Made by a program: the position numbers and the translations under genes | Part shown: piece by piece, positions 16,623 through 26,483 of the stretch | Position numbering within the stretch: position 1 is the stretch's first letter | Layout of the letters: each line of letters begins with the position of its first letter | The notes under the pieces: model-generated | What the model saw: the letters and a program-made list of their open reading frames with translations, nothing else | What the model was told of the DNA's origin: nothing | Database searches by the model: none | Assembly: GCA_022649665.1 (NCBI GenBank) | Contig: JALCOL010000005.1 | Coordinates: 62,001 to 126,000, forward strand | Direction: 5' to 3' | Source of the DNA: Enterococcaceae bacterium | GTDB taxonomy: Bacteria; Bacillota; Bacilli; Lactobacillales; Enterococcaceae | DNA length: 64,000 nt

Positions 16623-18629
16623 ATGTACGAGGAGAAGTATTATGAACTGCTGAGCAGACGCTTTAAAAATAAAGAAGCGGTACTGACAGAGATCATCAAT
16701 TTGGAAGCGATCTTGAACCTGCCCAAGGGGACAGAACACTTTTTGAGCGATGTCCACGGGGAATATGATGCTTTCCAGCATGTCTTGCGAAACGGCTCCG
16801 GCATGATCAAAGATAAGATCCAGACGTATTTCGGAACCGAGATCTCGCCCTTGGAAACGACGGAGCTGGCGACACTTGTCTATTATCCCGAAGCGAAGGG
16901 CAATCTGGTCAAAGAAAGCTTCTTGCAGTGGGGCGTTGCGTGCGAACGCGCGCGCACCCAAAAAAAATATACACCGGAAGAGCGCGGCGAGCGCTTGGAG
17001 GCGTGGTATGCCAAAACGATCCGGCGTCTCCTCCACTTGACGCAGTTCGTTTCGAAAAAATATTCGCGTTCAAAAGTACGCAAAGCGCTCCCGCCGCAAT
17101 TCGCCTATATTCTAGAAGAGCTGTTGTACGAAGTCGACAACTCGCAAGACAAAGTCGACTACTACCAAGCGATCGTTTCAAAGATCATCGAGATGGATCA
17201 GGCGCTGCCGCTCATCACCGGGCTCGGTTATACGATCCAGCGGCTGGTCGTTGATCATTTGCATATCGTTGGCGATATCTTTGACCGCGGGCCGGCACCG
17301 GATAAGATCATCGATAAGCTGATGACGATCCCGTCGGTCGATATCCAGTGGGGAAATCACGATATCGTCTGGCTGGGCGCGATGGCAGGCTCGCCTTTGT
17401 GTGTGATGAATGTCCTTAGGATCAGCGCGCGTTACGATAATTTGGATATCGTTGAGGACAGCTACGGGATCAACTTGCGTCCGCTCGTGATCTTGGCCGA
17501 AAAGTATTACAAAGACAACCCGATCTTCCGGCCGAAAGAAGACCCGGATGATCCGCTTTTGACAAAAGAAGAACGGCTCCAGATCACCAAGATCCACCAA
17601 GCTGCCGCGATCCTGCAATTCAAATTGGAAGATCAGTGGATCGCGCGGCGTCCCGAGTTCCGCTTAGGACATCGGCGCCTTTTGCGGCAGATCGATTACA
17701 AAAACAAAACGATCACTTTGAACGGCAAAGTCTATCCGCTTGATAATACTTGCTTTTCGACGATCGATCCCCATGATCCGAGCCGTCTGACAGAAGAAGA
17801 AGAACAAGTATTAGAGCGGCTCGTGCTTTCTTTTCAATCCTCGGAACGCTTGAAGCGCCATGCTGATTTTTTGATGTCAAGAGGCGCGATGTATTTGACG
17901 TATAACGGCAATCTGCTCCTCCACGGCTGCGTGCCGATGCATCACAACGGCGACTTTAAATCGCTCCGGATCGATGGCAAGGGCTATTCGGGCCGCGAGC
18001 TGATGGACTTCTTCGAGCGCAATCTGCGCAAGAGCTATCGCCATCCGAGCCGCCACGAAGACTTCGCGACCGACTTGATCTGGTATTTGTGGGAAGGCGA
18101 AAGCTCTTCGCTTTTCGGCAAAAAAGATATGACAACGTTTGAACGCTATTTCATCAAAGACGAAGCGACGCACTATGAAGAAAAAAATGCCTATTATCAG
18201 CTCAGAAACCGCAAAGATATTTGCGAAGAGATCCTGCTGGCGTTCGGGCTCGACAAAGGCGGGCACATCATCAATGGCCACACGCCGGTCGCAGAGATCG
18301 ACGGCGAGAATCCAGTCAAAGCCGAAGGAAAAATGATCGTGATCGACGGCGGTTTTTCCAAACCTTATCATAAAAAGACCGGGATCGCCGGCTACACGCT
18401 GCTCTACAATTCGTACGGGATGCAGCTGGTCGCCCATCAGCCGTTCAAGTCGATCGAAGACGCGATTCAAAACGGTTCAGACATCGTTTCGGTCAAGCGG
18501 CTGGTCGATCGCGAGTTGGAACGCAAAAAAGTTTATGAAACAAATACGGGCGCGCGCCTTTTGCGTGAAAAAGCCGACTTGGAAGAATTATACGACCGCT
18601 GGCCGACGCTCGGCGTCGAAAAGAAATAA
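16623..18629 (+). CDS. fbp: Class III fructose-1,6-bisphosphatase
   Basis: Gluconeogenic phosphatase of the Firmicutes-specific Fbp family (metallophosphoesterase fold), 668 residues. Metal-site motifs are visible in order: [38 protein letters not shown] and LLHGCVPMH, plus a later INGHTPV. The GNHD box is a hallmark of the fold. The AAAAAGGAGAATCCGAG ribosome binding site fits the ATG at 16623. metI follows 27 bases after the stop. Confidence 0.96.
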   Translation: MYEEKYYELLSRRFKNKEAVLTEIINLEAILNLPKGTEHFLSDVHGEYDAFQHVLRNGSGMIKDKIQTYFGTEISPLETTELATLVYYPEAKGNLVKESFLQWGVACERARTQKKYTPEERGERLEAWYAKTIRRLLHLTQFVSKKYSRSKVRKALPPQFAYILEELLYEVDNSQDKVDYYQAIVSKIIEMDQALPLITGLGYTIQRLVVDHLHIVGDIFDRGPAPDKIIDKLMTIPSVDIQWGNHDIVWLGAMAGSPLCVMNVLRISARYDNLDIVEDSYGINLRPLVILAEKYYKDNPIFRPKEDPDDPLLTKEERLQITKIHQAAAILQFKLEDQWIARRPEFRLGHRRLLRQIDYKNKTITLNGKVYPLDNTCFSTIDPHDPSRLTEEEEQVLERLVLSFQSSERLKRHADFLMSRGAMYLTYNGNLLLHGCVPMHHNGDFKSLRIDGKGYSGRELMDFFERNLRKSYRHPSRHEDFATDLIWYLWEGESSSLFGKKDMTTFERYFIKDEATHYEEKNAYYQLRNRKDICEEILLAFGLDKGGHIINGHTPVAEIDGENPVKAEGKMIVIDGGFSKPYHKKTGIAGYTLLYNSYGMQLVAHQPFKSIEDAIQNGSDIVSVKRLVDRELERKKVYETNTGARLLREKADLEELYDRWPTLGVEKK

Positions 18630-18656
18630 AAGCGGATCCGGAAAGGGTGAGGACCA

Positions 18657-19757
18657 ATGGAACAAGTGGAACTAGCGACGTATTTGGCGCAGCTTGGCAA
18701 CCGTGTCGATACACGAACCGGCGCGATCAATCTGCCGCTTTACTTTTCAACGACCTATCAGCATCCCGGGCTCGGCGAGTCGACGGGCTATGATTATACG
18801 CGCACTAAAAATCCGACTCGTGCGGTGCTTGAAGAAGCGCTCGCAGTCATGGAAGAAGGGACCTGCGGGTTTGCGACTTCTTCCGGGATGAGCGCGATCC
18901 AGATCGCACTGCAGATCTTTCCGCAAGGGAGTGCGATCTTGGCCGGCCGCGACCTTTACGGCGGCAGCTACCGCTATTTTGCCGACTTGGAAAAGCGCGG
19001 CTTTTATCAGTTCACCTATGCTTATCAAGAAGCAGACTTTTTAGCGGCACTGAATAGCCCTGCAAAATATACGGCCGTGTATTTGGAAACGCCGACGAAC
19101 CCGATGATGCAGGAGTTCGATATCGAAAAGATCGCGCGTGCGGCACATCAGAAGGGTGCGGTCGTGATCGTCGATAATACGTTTTTCACCCCGTATCTCC
19201 AGCGCCCGCTGACGCTCGGTGCGGATATCGTCGTTCACAGTGCGACCAAATATCTAGCTGGACACAACGATATTTTAGCAGGAGCGCTCGTGACCGATCG
19301 CGCCGACTTGGCTGAAAAGATCGCCTACCAGCTCAATACGACAGGGGCAGTTTTGGCGCCGTTTGATTCTTGGCTGTTGATCCGCAGCTTGAAGACATTT
19401 CTTTTGCGGATGCGCCAGCATGAAGCGAATGCGCAGAAGATCAATGCTTATTTGCGCAGCGAGCCGCGCGTCCAGGAAGTCTTTTATCCCGGGCACGGCG
19501 GCATGCTGACTTTTAAAGTGGCCGAAGAAGTGCGGATCGCTGAATTTTTGCGCCAATTGAAATTGATCTCATTTGCAGAAAGCTTGGGAAGCGTTGAAAC
19601 GTTGATCACGTATCCCGAAACGCAGACGCACGCCGATATTCCAGAGAAACTGCGGCGTTCCTATGGACTTACGCCAGACGTTTTGCGGCTTTCGGTCGGT
19701 TTGGAAGCGGCGGACGATTTGATCAAGGATTTGAAGCACGCTTTTTTGGCGGAGTGA
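18657..19757 (+). CDS. metI: Cystathionine gamma-synthase / O-acetylhomoserine thiolyase (MetI-like)
   Basis: PLP enzyme of the Cys/Met metabolism family, 366 residues. It closely resembles Bacillus MetI throughout: LAQLGNR at the start, GESTGYDYTRTKNPTR, VDNTFFTPYLQRPL and the PLP-lysine motif HSATKYLAGHND. The C-terminal SFAESLGSVETLITYP segment is also typical. It would join an activated homoserine with cysteine or sulfide to feed methionine synthesis. The family also contains lyases (MetC, CGL), so exact activity is inferred. It is the third gene of the udk-fbp unit and fits with metF/metH and luxS elsewhere in the window. Confidence 0.85.
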   Translation: MEQVELATYLAQLGNRVDTRTGAINLPLYFSTTYQHPGLGESTGYDYTRTKNPTRAVLEEALAVMEEGTCGFATSSGMSAIQIALQIFPQGSAILAGRDLYGGSYRYFADLEKRGFYQFTYAYQEADFLAALNSPAKYTAVYLETPTNPMMQEFDIEKIARAAHQKGAVVIVDNTFFTPYLQRPLTLGADIVVHSATKYLAGHNDILAGALVTDRADLAEKIAYQLNTTGAVLAPFDSWLLIRSLKTFLLRMRQHEANAQKINAYLRSEPRVQEVFYPGHGGMLTFKVAEEVRIAEFLRQLKLISFAESLGSVETLITYPETQTHADIPEKLRRSYGLTPDVLRLSVGLEAADDLIKDLKHAFLAE

Positions 19758-19827
19758 TTTCACAGCTGAAAAGCGCATTCAATGGTATAATTGCCTTGAA
19801 ACTAGAATAAGGATAGGAGTGCGGGTT

Positions 19828-20331
19828 ATGCGGAATATTTATTTAGATTCGATCGAGACGCCGGAAGAGATTTCTGCGCTTCATGAGATGATCGCCACAG
19901 TATGGCGCGGTTTTTACAAACGTTTTATGGATAAAAATTTGCTGGATTATCAATTGCGCCATTATCAGTCGATTGAAAAGATCCGCGAAGATATCCAAAT
20001 CAAAGATACAGAATACTTTTTCATCGTGGCGAATTCCGGTGAACGGATTGGCTATTTAGCGTATCGTTTTGATCATGATTATTTGTATATCAAGAAGTTT
20101 TATCTGATTCCTGAGGTGCGCGGGCGCGGCTACGGGCGCGAAGTCATGAGCTATCTCGAAGATCTGACGGTCAAAAATGGTTTTGAGAAGATCGCTGTCC
20201 ACATCGCGCAAGCGAATGCGTGGGTCGTTCGGATCTTGGAGCATTTCGGCTTTGTCATCACCGAGAAGCTGGAAACGAATCTCGGACACGGGCATATCAT
20301 GCCGGAGTATGTCATGGAACTGACGATCTAG
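19828..20331 (+). CDS. GNAT family N-acetyltransferase
   Basis: A 167-residue acetyltransferase-fold protein. The acetyl-CoA-binding motif A is visible as FYLIPEVRGRGYGREVM (the RGxGxG/A pattern). The C-terminal motif B-like segment contains IAVHIAQANAWVVRILEHFGFV. The substrate is unknown. The N-terminal half has an unusual MIATVWRGFYKRFMDK segment that I do not recognise. I chose the ATG at 19828 because GGATAGGAGTGCGGGTT places it well; the GTG at 19819 overlaps that site. Confidence 0.8.
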   Translation: MRNIYLDSIETPEEISALHEMIATVWRGFYKRFMDKNLLDYQLRHYQSIEKIREDIQIKDTEYFFIVANSGERIGYLAYRFDHDYLYIKKFYLIPEVRGRGYGREVMSYLEDLTVKNGFEKIAVHIAQANAWVVRILEHFGFVITEKLETNLGHGHIMPEYVMELTI

Positions 20332-20333
20332 GC

Positions 20334-20362
20334 TTGAAAAGCAGCTGACGATATGATATTAT
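20334..20362 (+). promoter_or_regulatory. SigA promoter of an RNA gene
   Basis: TTGAAA at 20334-20339 and TATTAT at 20357-20362 are exactly 17 bases apart. It begins 3 bases after the GNAT gene's stop. Transcription would begin near 20369. Confidence 0.75.
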
Positions 20363-20368
20363 ATCTGT

Positions 20369-20568
20369 TATGCGACGAGTTGACGCAGCGGACTGGTTTC
20401 GTCATGAAGGAGATCCGCTGTCAGCAGAGCACACGGCTCAAACGCCACTACCGGATTTGTAGGTGCTGCGGGAGACAACGTGGAATTGGCTCCCCGGTTT
20501 ACGATAAGTAGATTCTGCGTCAAAAAGGACCGGTAAATATCGATTGCGATATTTGCCGGTCTTTTTTA
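20369..20568 (+). ncRNA. Structured RNA of unknown type (about 200 nt; independent RNA or leader of the YaiI-like gene)
   Basis: The transcript starts after a full promoter and ends at a 15-bp terminator. Inside, GACGCAG (20382-20388) pairs with CTGCGTC (20515-20521) to close the whole body. Local hairpins are CAGCGGA/TCCGCTG (20386-20392 with 20414-20420), GAGC/GCTC (20427-20430 with 20436-20439), CTAC/GTAG (20448-20451 with 20459-20462) and GGGAG/CTCCC (20470-20474 with 20490-20494). The closing stem and the first hairpin share three bases, so they may compete. There is no ORF. It does not match the motif sequences I know for T-box, TPP, FMN, lysine, SAM, cobalamin, SRP or RNase P RNAs. A 6S-like RNA is possible by size but not shown. 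Confidence 0.65.
20528..20568 (+). terminator. Intrinsic terminator of the structured RNA
   Basis: GACCGGTAAATATCG and CGATATTTGCCGGTC pair over 15 positions with one G-U wobble, a four-base loop, and TTTTTT after the stem. Confidence 0.9.
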
Positions 20569-20599
20569 TACGATTAATAATAGAAAAGAGGTAGACCAA

Positions 20600-21064
20600 G
20601 TGAAGATTTTGATCGACGGCGATGGCTCGCCCGTCAAAGATACAACGATTGAGATCGCGCAAAAATTTCAAGTGCCCGTCCTTTTGGTGACGAGTTTTGA
20701 TCACTATACCCGCAAACAATTTCCTGAAAATGTCGAAGTCGTCTATGTCGATCAAGGAAATGACGCGGCAGACTTTAAGATCGTTTCGCTCATGGTGCCG
20801 GGAGACATCGTGATCACGCAAGATTACGGGCTGGCCTCATTGGTGCTCGGCAAGCGGGGGATCGCGCTCCATCAAAACGGCTATGAATTTACGGTCAATA
20901 ATATCGACAGTCTGCTCGCAAGCCGTTACGAAAGCGCGCAGCTGCGCCGCAGCGACCGGCATTACCATAGCAAAGGGCCCAAAGCGTATACGAAAAATCT
21001 GCGGCAGGCTTTCGGCCAGCGCTTGACCGATGTCATTGAAAGAGAAAAACAAAAAGAAAGCTGA
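20600..21064 (+). CDS. YaiI/YqxD family protein (DUF188, PIN-like)
   Basis: A 154-residue protein of the UPF0178 family. The N-terminal KILIDGDGSPVKD contains conserved aspartates of a PIN/NYN-like fold, and IVITQDYGLASLVLGKRGIALHQNG is a family signature. The C-terminal KGPKAYTKNLRQAFGQ is also typical. Biochemical function is not established. The start is GTG at 20600, after AAAGAGGTAGACCAA. It starts about 30 bases after the RNA terminator and may therefore be controlled by it. Confidence 0.88.
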   Translation: MKILIDGDGSPVKDTTIEIAQKFQVPVLLVTSFDHYTRKQFPENVEVVYVDQGNDAADFKIVSLMVPGDIVITQDYGLASLVLGKRGIALHQNGYEFTVNNIDSLLASRYESAQLRRSDRHYHSKGPKAYTKNLRQAFGQRLTDVIEREKQKES

Positions 21065-21092
21065 GCGGTGAAGCTGCTCAGCTTTCTCTGTT
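21055..21092 (+). terminator. Terminator overlapping the end of the YaiI-like gene
   Basis: GAAAGCTGAGC / GCTCAGCTTTC stem, with the stop codon inside the 5' arm, followed by a moderately T-rich tail. Confidence 0.75.
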
Positions 21093-21636
21093 TCGGAAGG
21101 AATCCGAAGAACGAGTGGTTTTACTTAAGCAATGTGCAAAGTAAAGTCAATTTCCTGGTGTGAAAAAATTTTGCTACTACAATATTCTCGACACTTTTAC
21201 ACGTAAACATTTAAGCTTTTTGATGCTTCTTTGTTGCTTTGATCGAAGTCAAGCTTTAAACGATGGTTTGTAAAGATTACTCCGCACATCTAGAGCTTCA
21301 TTCCTGGAAAGGATTGTAGTGATGCATGGATTTGCAATTCTCTTGCCAAGCGATCCCCGCAGCTTTTACGGTTCGAATGAATTTTTCACGGTTCTCAAAA
21401 CAGTGATTCTCGTGCTTTCATCACTCGTCTCTCGACGGGCTTTTTTCATTCATAGATGTTTGTTTTGTTTCCAATTTCAGAAACAGTGGCTTTTAGAACG
21501 AATCTTTTCATCTTTGGATAAAAGGTGATTTTTTTGCAAGTGAACAAATTTGTAACACAATCTTGTCTGCAAAAAACTTTGATATAGAAATCTCACACTC
21601 GGTTCTTTGGATGCTATCCTCCTTCCTTACACTCAT

Positions 21637-21665
21637 AATATAGCATGATAAGTAAGCGTTTTCAA
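21637..21665 (-). promoter_or_regulatory. Reverse-strand promoter overlapped by a cre match
   Basis: On the reverse strand TTGAAA (21660-21665) and TATATT (21637-21642) are 17 bases apart. The reverse-strand sequence TTGAAAACGCTTACT at 21651-21665 fits the degenerate catabolite-responsive element WTGNAANCGNWNNCW at every position, and it covers the -35 box. Downstream lies AAGGAAGGAGG, like a strong ribosome binding site, but no start codon at normal spacing follows. Confidence 0.55.
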
Positions 21666-21687
21666 CAAATAACCTCCGGAGATTTAG

Positions 21688-22935
<1,248 letters not shown>

Positions 22936-23014
22936 AATCAGCGAAAAGTGTAGCGTCTAAAGCCCTTTTCTGATAGAGTTAAACATGAGACTGAATAAAA
23001 GAGGTGAAACAACT

Positions 23015-23383
23015 ATGGCATCAAGCCTTCCAATGATTATTTTGCTCGTCGTGATGGTCGGGATGTGGATCTTTATGGGACGCAATCAAAAGAAACAGCA
23101 GCAAAAACGCCAAGAACTTTTGAATGCGATCAAGCCGGGCGACGAAGTAGTGACGATCGGCGGCCTTCACGGAATCGTCTCCGAAGTCAACGACAGCAAA
23201 AATACAGTTCTTTTGGACTGCGAAGGAATTTTCTTAGAATATGATCGGGCAGCGATCAAGGGAATCACACCAGCCAGCGAAACGGCGCAAAAAGTGCAGC
23301 AGCACACGTCAAATGCGGCAGTGACTCCAGAAGAACCTGCTCATTCAGAGACCTCAGAAGAATCAAAAGACGAAACCAAATAA
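23015..23383 (+). CDS. yajC: Preprotein translocase subunit YajC
   Basis: Small accessory subunit of the Sec translocase, 122 residues. One membrane segment near the N-terminus (PMIILLVVMVGMWIFMG) is followed by RNQKKQQQKRQELLNAIKPG and DEVVTIGGLHGIV, which is the YajC pattern. The C-terminus is a hydrophilic Ser/Glu-rich tail. AAAAGAGGTGAAACAACT precedes the ATG at 23015. It sits after tgt, as in many Firmicutes. Confidence 0.93.
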   Translation: MASSLPMIILLVVMVGMWIFMGRNQKKQQQKRQELLNAIKPGDEVVTIGGLHGIVSEVNDSKNTVLLDCEGIFLEYDRAAIKGITPASETAQKVQQHTSNAAVTPEEPAHSETSEESKDETK

Positions 23384-23412
23384 GCTGTATTTGGTACACC
23401 ATTCAAGCAGCC

Positions 23413-23447
23413 TGAAGCTGCGGCGATTTTTGCCGCAGCTTTTTTGC
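23413..23447 (+). terminator. Terminator after yajC
   Basis: AAGCTGCGGC-GATTTTT-GCCGCAGCTT followed by TTTTTT. Confidence 0.92.
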
Positions 23448-23583
23448 TGTCTGCGGAAAATAACGCTTCACAAAATTTTTTGAAGAAGGTCCATTCATTT
23501 GCTGTCCAGACAAGGGGAAAAAGTGCACGGAGAAGAGTGATCAAAAATGAAAGCGCTTCGCTCAACACTGCCATTCAAAAAAA

Positions 23584-23601
23584 CTGTGAAACTTATCACA
23601 A
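23584..23601 (+). promoter_or_regulatory. Rex-type operator upstream of adhE
   Basis: CTGTGAAACTTATCACAA contains the inverted repeat TGTGA-N6-TCACA with an AT-rich centre, matching the Rex consensus TTGTGAAWWWWTTCACAA at nearly all positions. It ends 5 bases before the -35 box of the adhE promoter. Rex represses such genes when NADH is low, so adhE should be induced under reducing, fermentative conditions. Confidence 0.75.
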
Positions 23602-23606
23602 AAACA

Positions 23607-23635
23607 TTGACAATCAAAATCGCGGGAAGTATGAT
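23607..23635 (+). promoter_or_regulatory. Promoter of adhE
   Basis: Consensus -35 TTGACA at 23607-23612 and TATGAT at 23630-23635, spacer 17 bases. Start of transcription would be near 23642, about 50 bases before the adhE start codon. Confidence 0.8.
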
Positions 23636-23691
23636 ATGTATGTGAAATAATTAACAAACAAAATATGAAACCTAATTTGGGAGGTCCGATT

Positions 23692-26307
23692 ATGGCCGAA
23701 GCGAAAACGAAAACAAGAAAAGTAGAAGAAACAAAGCTTCCCAGCGTTCAAGAAACGATCGACGATCTAGTTGCCAAAGGAAACCAAGCCCTAAAAGACA
23801 TGAAAAATTTCACGCAGGAACAAGTGGACCACATCGTTCATCAAATGGCGATGGCTGCCCTTGATAAACACATGTACTTAGCTGAATTTGCCGTAAAAGA
23901 AACTGGTCGCGGAGTCGTTGAAGACAAAGCGATTAAAAATATGTTTGCTTCCGAATACATTTGGAACAATATCAAATATGATAAAACAGTCGGTGTGATC
24001 CATGAAGATGACGAAAAACAACTTGTTGAGATCGCTGAACCGATCGGCGTTGTCTGCGGCGTGACGCCCACGACGAACCCGACATCTACCGCAGTCTTCA
24101 AATCGATGATCTGCATGAAGACCCGCAATCCGATCGTTTTCGCTTTCCATCCAAGTGCACAGCAAAGCTCTGTTGCCGCTGCGAAGATCGTTTATAAAGC
24201 CGCTCTTGAAGCGGGCGCGCCGGAAAATTGCATCCAATGGATCGAAGAACCTTCTTTGGAAGCAACGACGGCCTTGATGAACCATCCGGGGATCGCAAGT
24301 GTGCTGGCGACCGGCGGCGCTGCAATGGTCAAAGCCGCTTATTCGACAGGGAAACCGGCGCTTGGCGTTGGTCCTGGGAACACCCCTGCTTATATCGAAA
24401 AAACAGCGAAAATCAAACGTGCCGTGAATGATCTGATCGTTTCGAAGACGTTTGACAACGGGATGATCTGCGCCTCTGAACAAGGCGTCATCGTCGATGA
24501 AGAAGTCTACGACCAAGTCAAAAAAGAATTTCAAGCGCATCAAGTATATTTCGTAAAAGCGAATGAACTCGATAAATTGGAAGCAACAGTCATGAATCCG
24601 GATAAAAAAGCGGTCAATCCAAAAGTTGCCGGGATGTCTGCAGAAACGATCGCTTCTTGGGCTGGGATCGATGTCCCGGAAGGCACGAAGATCCTCGTTG
24701 CTGAATTGGCAGATGCGGGAAATGATTATCCGCTTTCAAAAGAAAAACTTTCGCCGGTATTGGCAATGATCCCTGCGAAAAACCATAAAGACGGCTTCCG
24801 CAAATGCATGAAGATGCTCGAAATCGGCGGGCTCGGACATACAGCGGTCATTCATACCGAAGATGAAGATCTTCAGCTGCAATTCGGTTTGCAGATGAAT
24901 GCTTGCCGCGTTCTCGTCAACTCGCCAGCTGCGGAAGGCGGGATCGGCGGGATCTACAACAACATGATCCCTTCGCTTACGCTTGGCTGCGGCTCGTACG
25001 GGAAGAACTCGGTTTCCCATAACGTGTCCGCGATGGATTTGATCAATATCAAAACACTTGCGAAACGGAGAAATAATATGCAATGGATCAAACTTCCTGG
25101 CAAGATCTACTTTGAAAAGAACTCGCTGTTGTATCTTGAAAAAATGAAGCATGTCGAACGTGTCGTTGTCGTCTGCGACCCGGGAATGGTCCAATTGGGC
25201 TACACGGAACGCGTCCTTGAAGTGCTGCGTCACCGCAAGAACAATGTCGTGATCAAAGTCTTCTCAAATGTGGAACCGAACCCTTCAACCGATACGGTCT
25301 ATCAAGGGGTCGCGCTGATGAACGAATTCCAGCCGGATACGATCATCGGTCTCGGCGGCGGATCTGCAATGGATGCAGCTAAAGGGATGTGGATGTTTTA
25401 TGAACATCCGGACACTGATTTCTTCGGTGCCAAACAAAAATTCCTCGACATCCGCAAACGGACTTACACGATCCCCGAAGCGGAAAAGAGCCAGCTTGTA
25501 TGTATCCCGACAACTTCCGGGACTGGTTCGGAAGTAACGCCGTTCGCCGTCATCACCGACAGCGAAACACACGTGAAATATCCGCTGACCGACTATGCAT
25601 TGACGCCAGACGTTGCGATCGTCGATCCGCAATTCGTCTTGACTTTCCCAGGCAGTGTTGCTGCGGATACCGGGATGGATGTTTTGACCCACGCGATGGA
25701 GTCTTACGTTTCCGTCATGGCCTCTGATTATACGCGCGGCTTGAGTCTGCAAGCGATCAAGATCGTCTTCGAATACTTGGAACGCTCGGTAAAAGTCGGC
25801 GACGAAGAAGCCCGTGAAAAAATGCATAACGCTTCAACGATGGCCGGGATGGCCTTCGCTAATGCTTTCCTAGGGATCGGCCACTCGATCGCCCACAAGA
25901 TCGGCGGCGAGTACAATATTCCGCACGGCCGGGCCAATGCGATCCTCTTGCCGCATGTCATCCGCTACAATGCGAAAGACCCAAGCAAGCATGCGATGTT
26001 CCCGAAATACGAATACTTCAGAGCAGATGAAGATTACGCGACGATCGCGCGCTATATCGGCATCGAAGGGAAAACGACGGCCGAACTTGTTGCCAAACTC
26101 GCGAAAAACGTCCATGATTTGGGCGAACGCGTCGGCATCAAGATGAACTTGAAAGATCAAGGCGTCACACAAGAAGTGCTCGACAAGACCGTTGATAAGA
26201 TGGCGGAATTGGCGTATGAAGATCAATGTACGACTGCCAATCCGAAAGAACCATTGATCAGCGAATTGAAACAGCTGATCTTGGACGCTTACGTTGACAA
26301 AAAATAA
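23692..26307 (+). CDS. adhE: Bifunctional acetaldehyde-CoA/alcohol dehydrogenase
   Basis: Fermentative enzyme of 871 residues that reduces acetyl-CoA to ethanol with two NADH. The N-terminal aldehyde dehydrogenase half has the PTTNPTSTAVFKSMI segment and the catalytic Cys in TFDNGMICASEQG near residue 257. The C-terminal iron alcohol dehydrogenase half has IGLGGGSAMDAAKGM, CIPTTSGTGSEVTPF and the iron-binding His region GIGHSIAHKIGGEYNIPHG. Both halves look intact. The ATG at 23692 follows TTGGGAGGTCCGATT. It is monocistronic, with its own Rex-controlled promoter and a terminator. Confidence 0.97.
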   Translation: MAEAKTKTRKVEETKLPSVQETIDDLVAKGNQALKDMKNFTQEQVDHIVHQMAMAALDKHMYLAEFAVKETGRGVVEDKAIKNMFASEYIWNNIKYDKTVGVIHEDDEKQLVEIAEPIGVVCGVTPTTNPTSTAVFKSMICMKTRNPIVFAFHPSAQQSSVAAAKIVYKAALEAGAPENCIQWIEEPSLEATTALMNHPGIASVLATGGAAMVKAAYSTGKPALGVGPGNTPAYIEKTAKIKRAVNDLIVSKTFDNGMICASEQGVIVDEEVYDQVKKEFQAHQVYFVKANELDKLEATVMNPDKKAVNPKVAGMSAETIASWAGIDVPEGTKILVAELADAGNDYPLSKEKLSPVLAMIPAKNHKDGFRKCMKMLEIGGLGHTAVIHTEDEDLQLQFGLQMNACRVLVNSPAAEGGIGGIYNNMIPSLTLGCGSYGKNSVSHNVSAMDLINIKTLAKRRNNMQWIKLPGKIYFEKNSLLYLEKMKHVERVVVVCDPGMVQLGYTERVLEVLRHRKNNVVIKVFSNVEPNPSTDTVYQGVALMNEFQPDTIIGLGGGSAMDAAKGMWMFYEHPDTDFFGAKQKFLDIRKRTYTIPEAEKSQLVCIPTTSGTGSEVTPFAVITDSETHVKYPLTDYALTPDVAIVDPQFVLTFPGSVAADTGMDVLTHAMESYVSVMASDYTRGLSLQAIKIVFEYLERSVKVGDEEAREKMHNASTMAGMAFANAFLGIGHSIAHKIGGEYNIPHGRANAILLPHVIRYNAKDPSKHAMFPKYEYFRADEDYATIARYIGIEGKTTAELVAKLAKNVHDLGERVGIKMNLKDQGVTQEVLDKTVDKMAELAYEDQCTTANPKEPLISELKQLILDAYVDKK

Positions 26308-26325
26308 TTTGCTTCGCTGAATAAA

Positions 26326-26374
26326 GGCTGGGCACGGGATACTGCGATCAGGTATCCTGCGCCCGGCTTTTTTG
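26326..26374 (+). terminator. Terminator after adhE
   Basis: GGCTGGGCACGGGATAC / GTATCCTGCGCCCGGC stem with one internal mismatch, followed by TTTTTT. Confidence 0.88.
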
Positions 26375-26375
26375 A

Positions 26376-26404
26376 TTGACGGAAGTAGTTGAAAAGCGTA
26401 TAGT
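26376..26404 (+). promoter_or_regulatory. Promoter of the deoxynucleoside kinase gene
   Basis: TTGACG at 26376-26381 and TATAGT at 26399-26404 with a 17-base spacer, directly after the adhE terminator. The transcript would carry a leader of about 70 bases. Confidence 0.6.
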
Positions 26405-26483
26405 AAAAAAAGAAACACAAGATATAGTGGCTATAAAAATCGACACACACAATATAAAGCATAGAAAAGCGAGTTGGAGGGTA

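Noticed and set aside
20334-20568. Identification of the structured RNA as a known riboswitch (cobalamin, lysine, SAM, FMN) or SRP RNA
   Set aside because: None of the conserved core sequences I know for these classes is present.
21360-21400. tRNA-like GGTTCGAAT
   Set aside because: No acceptor or anticodon stem can be formed with the flanking sequence on either strand.
21319-21528. Open frame of 69 codons in the gap before tgt
   Set aside because: No ribosome binding site, no family resemblance, and composition typical of non-coding AT-rich DNA.
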